Origin: Nostoc sp. FACHB-152
GTDB taxonomy: Bacteria; Cyanobacteriota; Cyanobacteriia; Cyanobacteriales; Nostocaceae
Direction of reading: 5' to 3'
Assembly (NCBI RefSeq): GCF_014697475.1
Contig: NZ_JACJRV010000026.1
Coordinates: 1-64,000, forward strand
DNA: 64,000 bases
The notes under the pieces: generated by a model
Seen by the model: the letters and a program-made list of their open reading frames with translations, nothing else
Told to the model about the DNA's origin: nothing
Database searches by the model: none
Made by a program: the position numbers and the translations under genes
Shown here: positions 61,093-64,000 of the stretch, in pieces
Position numbering within the stretch: the first letter of the stretch is position 1
Layout of the letters: each line of letters starts with the position of its first letter

Positions 61093-61800
61093 TTGTTGAC
61101 TCTAATTCCTGGTTTAACATCAATTCCACCTTTGTGGCTGCAAATTACCATCGTTGCAGCTTGGGTGCTGCTTATTCTGCTTGTCTCCTGGGTGGTAAAT
61201 CGTCTTGCAACGGATGATTCAGAAATCATCAGGAAGATAGTTCATATTGGCACTGGTAATGTGATTTTGCTGGCTTGGTGGCTAGATATTCCTATGAGTG
61301 TAGGTGTTACAGCTTCAATTTTAGCGAGTGCCATAACCTTATTGTCTTATCGGTTTCCGATTCTTCCTGGTATTAACAGTGTAGGCCGCCAAAGTTTGGG
61401 GACATTTTTTTATGCTGTGAGTTTTGGCATTTTAGTTGCTTGGTTCTGGTATTTGCGACAACCACAATACGCCGCAATTGGAATTATGGTGATGACATGG
61501 GGAGATGGTTTAGCAGCATTGGTTGGACAACGCTTTGGCAAACATAAATATCAAGTTTTTAGTGCAAACAAAAGCTGGGAAGGTTCTTTGACTATGGCTT
61601 TAGCTGGCTATGTTGTCAGTTGTTTGATTTTGCTGAGTGTACAAGGAAATATCTGGCAAACTTGGGTAGTTTCACTGGTTGTAGCGATAGTTGCTACTGC
61701 TTTAGAAGCTATTTCTTTTTTGGGTATCGATAATTTGACTGTACCTTTGGGTAGTGCCGCCTTGGCGTTTGTGTTAATGCAATTATTGTCAGTTGGTTAG
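61093..61800 (+). CDS. Phytol/dolichol-kinase-like membrane protein
   Basis: A 235-residue membrane protein with about seven hydrophobic segments. Motifs EIIRKIVHIGTGNVILLAWW, MTWGDGLAALVGQRFGKHKY and NKSWEGSLTMALAG are those of the diacylglycerol/polyprenol kinase family, which includes phytol kinase (VTE5). The likely role is phosphorylation of phytol or a related prenol for tocopherol or chlorophyll recycling. The start is uncertain: TTG 61093 or 61096; no ATG lies upstream in frame. Confidence 0.88.
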   Translation: MLTLIPGLTSIPPLWLQITIVAAWVLLILLVSWVVNRLATDDSEIIRKIVHIGTGNVILLAWWLDIPMSVGVTASILASAITLLSYRFPILPGINSVGRQSLGTFFYAVSFGILVAWFWYLRQPQYAAIGIMVMTWGDGLAALVGQRFGKHKYQVFSANKSWEGSLTMALAGYVVSCLILLSVQGNIWQTWVVSLVVAIVATALEAISFLGIDNLTVPLGSAALAFVLMQLLSVG

Positions 61801-62203
61801 GCTGCAATAACCAAAAATCGGCTATTAAATAATAATTTCTAGACTTGGATTGCACCCATTCAAGATTTGATTAAGAAATATTTGTCACGAAAACTTTATA
61901 ATCATGATTAATTATGACTTTTGACTTCCCTGAAGGGGCTGAATAGCTAGTAATAATAACCTGTAATTACAAGTCATAAACTTAAGATAATATTTCTTAT
62001 TTAACCCCTAGATGAGGTACTTCTAGGGGTTTATTCATTTAGACATAAATTTGTAAAAAAGATAACAGAATTATCAACTAACAGCAGAATATAACTTAGC
62101 TAAATTTATAACTACAGAGAGAATGAAAATTAGATACAGTTAGACTTAGATATACAGTATAAAGAGAAATTTTTAAATTTAAAAATTAAATTTATCTTAA
62201 AAA
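61801..62203. other. 403-bp intergenic region
   Basis: AT-rich. It holds one clear hairpin (AACCCCTAGA / TCTAGGGGTT at about 62004-62032) and no open frame. The last 100 bp are very A/T-rich and presumably carry the promoter of the next gene. Confidence 0.6.
62004..62032 (+). terminator. Hairpin, possible terminator
   Basis: AACCCCTAGA pairs perfectly with TCTAGGGGTT over a 9-nt loop (TGAGGTACT) and is followed by T-rich sequence. It lies 200 bp after the kinase-like gene. Confidence 0.5.
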
Positions 62204-62815
62204 ATGAGCTTTTTTGATCCTACTAAATTACCTTTGCGCCGTAAACAATCAATAGTTGACATTCAAGAACTAGAAGGGCTTTTGTATGTTGACTGGCGAA
62301 TTGGCAAAATCCATTTGTATTCAACCTTTTACACGCGTATCGATCAAGCTTGCATTTTTTGGAGTTTGCTAATTATACCGATGTTTTTGACTGCCCAGTT
62401 TCTCCCAATAAGCTGGAGTTTGCAAGCTAAGGTATGGTCAATTCTCAGCTTGATTGGGATTATTACAATGGTTAGTTGGACTAGTTACTGGGTAGAAGCT
62501 AGAAAAGTTAAATGGGTACTTTATTGTTGGATAGTTTTGATGCTATTCGGCTTGGTTTTAACAGATTTGAGCATTTTTCTCGGCTGGGCTGAGATATTAG
62601 TGCATCTATGTGAATTGTGGTTAGGAATAAGTACAATTGGTTACTTATGTACTGGGTTAGGTGTGCGATCGCGTGCCTTGATTTTGACAGGTATACTTCA
62701 TTTACTGTTCATTTTTGTTTTGCCCTACATCGTAGCTTGGCAATTTCTCTGCACTGGTGCTTTGATGGTTTTTTGCTTATTGTTATTGGCTGAATTCCAG
62801 TGGGACGGTTTGTAG
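62204..62815 (+). CDS. Hypothetical multi-spanning membrane protein
   Basis: A 203-residue protein with about six membrane segments after a soluble N-terminus of 50 residues (FFDPTKLPLRRKQSIVDIQE, LYVDWRIGKIHLYSTFYTR). I do not recognise the family. Segments run from FWSLLIIPMFLTAQF to ALMVFCLLLLAEF. It has no signal peptide, and is read from its own promoter. Confidence 0.7.
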   Translation: MSFFDPTKLPLRRKQSIVDIQELEGLLYVDWRIGKIHLYSTFYTRIDQACIFWSLLIIPMFLTAQFLPISWSLQAKVWSILSLIGIITMVSWTSYWVEARKVKWVLYCWIVLMLFGLVLTDLSIFLGWAEILVHLCELWLGISTIGYLCTGLGVRSRALILTGILHLLFIFVLPYIVAWQFLCTGALMVFCLLLLAEFQWDGL

Positions 62816-62961
62816 CTATATAGGAAGGGAATAGGCAATAGAAGGGTAGGGAGGTTAGGGGTGTGTGAAATTAGTGAAGTCCTATAGATGAGTGTTAATT
62901 ACATACGCCATAGTAATTTAGATAAAATCATTACGGTGATATTTAACCTTATCCAAGTCTC

Positions 62962-64000
62962 ATGAAAAGCCATCGCACCTCTTCTCTCTCTACTCTTCAA
63001 CGTCCTGAACTACTTGCGCCAGCAGGAAATTGGGAATGTGCCAAAGCTGCTGTAGAAAATGGGGCAGATGCGATTTACTTTGGTTTGGATAAGTTCAACG
63101 CTAGAATGCGGGCGCAGAATTTTACTGAGGCAGATTTACCGCAATTAATGGAGTTTCTGCATCTTCGGGGTGTAAAAGGCTATGTCACTGTCAATACACT
63201 AATATTCCCGCAAGAATTATCAGAAGCCCAGCAATATCTCCGGACAATTATTGCGGCTGGTGTAGATGCGGTAATTGTGCAAGATGTGGGAATTTGCCGC
63301 CTTATCCGTCATTTATCACCAGATTTTCCGATTCACGCCTCAACTCAGATGACAATTACTAGTGCGGCTGGGGTGGAATTTGCTAAATCTCTCGGCTGTC
63401 AGTTGGTAGTGTTGGCGCGTGAATGTTCTATCAAGGAAATTAAGAAAATTCAGCAGCAGTCTCAAGCGGCGTTACCGTTGGAAGTTTTTGTTCACGGTGC
63501 TTTGTGTGTGGCTTATTCTGGTCAGTGTTTGACTAGTGAAGCTTTAGGTGGACGGTCAGCTAACCGTGGCGAATGCGCCCAAGCTTGTCGGATGCCTTAT
63601 GATTTAATTGCTGATGATGAAATTGTAGATTTAGGCGAACGCAAATATTTACTCAGTCCTCAAGACTTGGCAGGGTTAGAAGTATTGCCATATTTGGTCA
63701 AGTCAGGGGTAACTAGTCTTAAAATCGAAGGACGTTTAAAAGCACCTGAGTATGTTGCTAATGTCACCCGTATTTATCGCCAAGCGTTAGATCGAGTCAT
63801 GGAACAACAGGACGCAAGAAATTCAAGTTCTCAAGAACATTACAACTTAGAAATGGCATTTTCTCGCGGACTATACACTGGTTGGTTTGGCGGGGTTAAT
63901 AATCAAGAATTGGTTCATGCGCGTTTTGGTAAGAAGCGCGGAGTTTATCTAGGAGAAGTTACACGTATTCGCAACGAACAGGTAACAATTAGCTTAGAAG
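62962..64000 (+). CDS. U32 peptidase-family protein, cut by the window end
   Basis: At least 346 residues from ATG 62962; the reading frame is open to base 64000. Motifs: RPELLAPAGNWECAKAAVENGADAIYFGL, GYVTVNTLIFPQEL, HASTQMTITSAAGVEFAKSLG, VVLARECS, FVHGALCVAYSGQC, and the Cys-rich RGECAQACRMPY with SPQDLAGLEVLP. These are the U32 family signatures shared with RlhA and TrhP, enzymes that hydroxylate tRNA or 23S rRNA; the four Cys could bind a cluster. Not listed as an ordinary ORF since its stop is outside. Confidence 0.93.
   Translation, partial: MKSHRTSSLSTLQRPELLAPAGNWECAKAAVENGADAIYFGLDKFNARMRAQNFTEADLPQLMEFLHLRGVKGYVTVNTLIFPQELSEAQQYLRTIIAAGVDAVIVQDVGICRLIRHLSPDFPIHASTQMTITSAAGVEFAKSLGCQLVVLARECSIKEIKKIQQQSQAALPLEVFVHGALCVAYSGQCLTSEALGGRSANRGECAQACRMPYDLIADDEIVDLGERKYLLSPQDLAGLEVLPYLVKSGVTSLKIEGRLKAPEYVANVTRIYRQALDRVMEQQDARNSSSQEHYNLEMAFSRGLYTGWFGGVNNQELVHARFGKKRGVYLGEVTRIRNEQVTISLE

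Overview
The window is chromosomal DNA of a filamentous, probably heterocyst-forming (Nostocales-type) cyanobacterium. The evidence is a psbA gene, many HIP1 octamers (GCGATCGC), AATAGGC-type heptamer arrays and other small dispersed repeats typical of Nostoc-like genomes, a set of glycosyltransferases resembling the hormogonium polysaccharide (hps) locus, and many Uma2, HEPN, RelE and Rpn genes. No prophage capsid, terminase or integrase genes, no rRNA, tRNA or CRISPR array were seen.

Region 1 (about 0.2-23.8 kb) is a contractile injection system (CIS) of the extracellular/cyanobacterial type. A long minus-strand cluster reads, in transcription order: Pvc16-like terminator, carboxypeptidase-regulatory-like protein, two sheaths, tube, a small Cys-rich protein followed by a DUF6760-like segment, second tube, long disordered protein, LysM tube-adaptor, gp27-like and gp5-like spike halves, gp25, two baseplate J-like proteins, tail protein I, fibre-like protein and a small possible tip protein. 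Divergently on the plus strand lie a DUF4157 cargo protein and the AAA+ ATPase. The most interesting signals are a probable -1 ribosomal frameshift joining the Cys-rich protein to the DUF6760-like segment, which has no start codon of its own, and a cholera-toxin-like ADP-ribosyltransferase pattern at the end of the DUF4157 protein. Contractile systems of this broad type are known to be anchored to thylakoids in multicellular cyanobacteria; whether this one is cannot be read from the DNA.

Region 2 (about 23.8-36.5 kb) is an accessory stretch of nucleases, toxin-antitoxin and defence-like genes interrupted by aconitase B (acnB). It holds a truncated Uma2, a DUF559 nuclease between two copies of a 41-bp repeat, a HEPN/DUF262 pair, a RelE-type pair, an Rpn-type nuclease with an in-frame small-repeat insertion, a four-helix-bundle gene whose start lies in a 21-bp tandem array, a TIR-GUN4 fusion with a partner gene, a DUF433 gene and a HigBA-type pair.

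Region 3 (about 36.5-47.3 kb) is mixed: ferredoxin, DUF3326 protein, CPBP protease, purN, a lone sugar ABC permease, pentapeptide-repeat protein, 1-Cys peroxiredoxin, and a three-gene operon of a VWA/solute-binding lipoprotein, a membrane protein and a second solute-binding protein. Two MITE-like inverted-repeat elements lie here.

Region 4 (about 47.3-64 kb) is mostly core: hpsP/O/N/L-like polysaccharide genes, psbA (D1, Gln130 form), HIT protein, YifB-like ATPase, a histidine kinase with GAF domains repeating every 185 residues and carrying a Cys-His motif, DUF1350, yidD, a phytol/dolichol-kinase-like membrane protein, an unknown membrane protein, and the start of a U32 peptidase cut by the window end.
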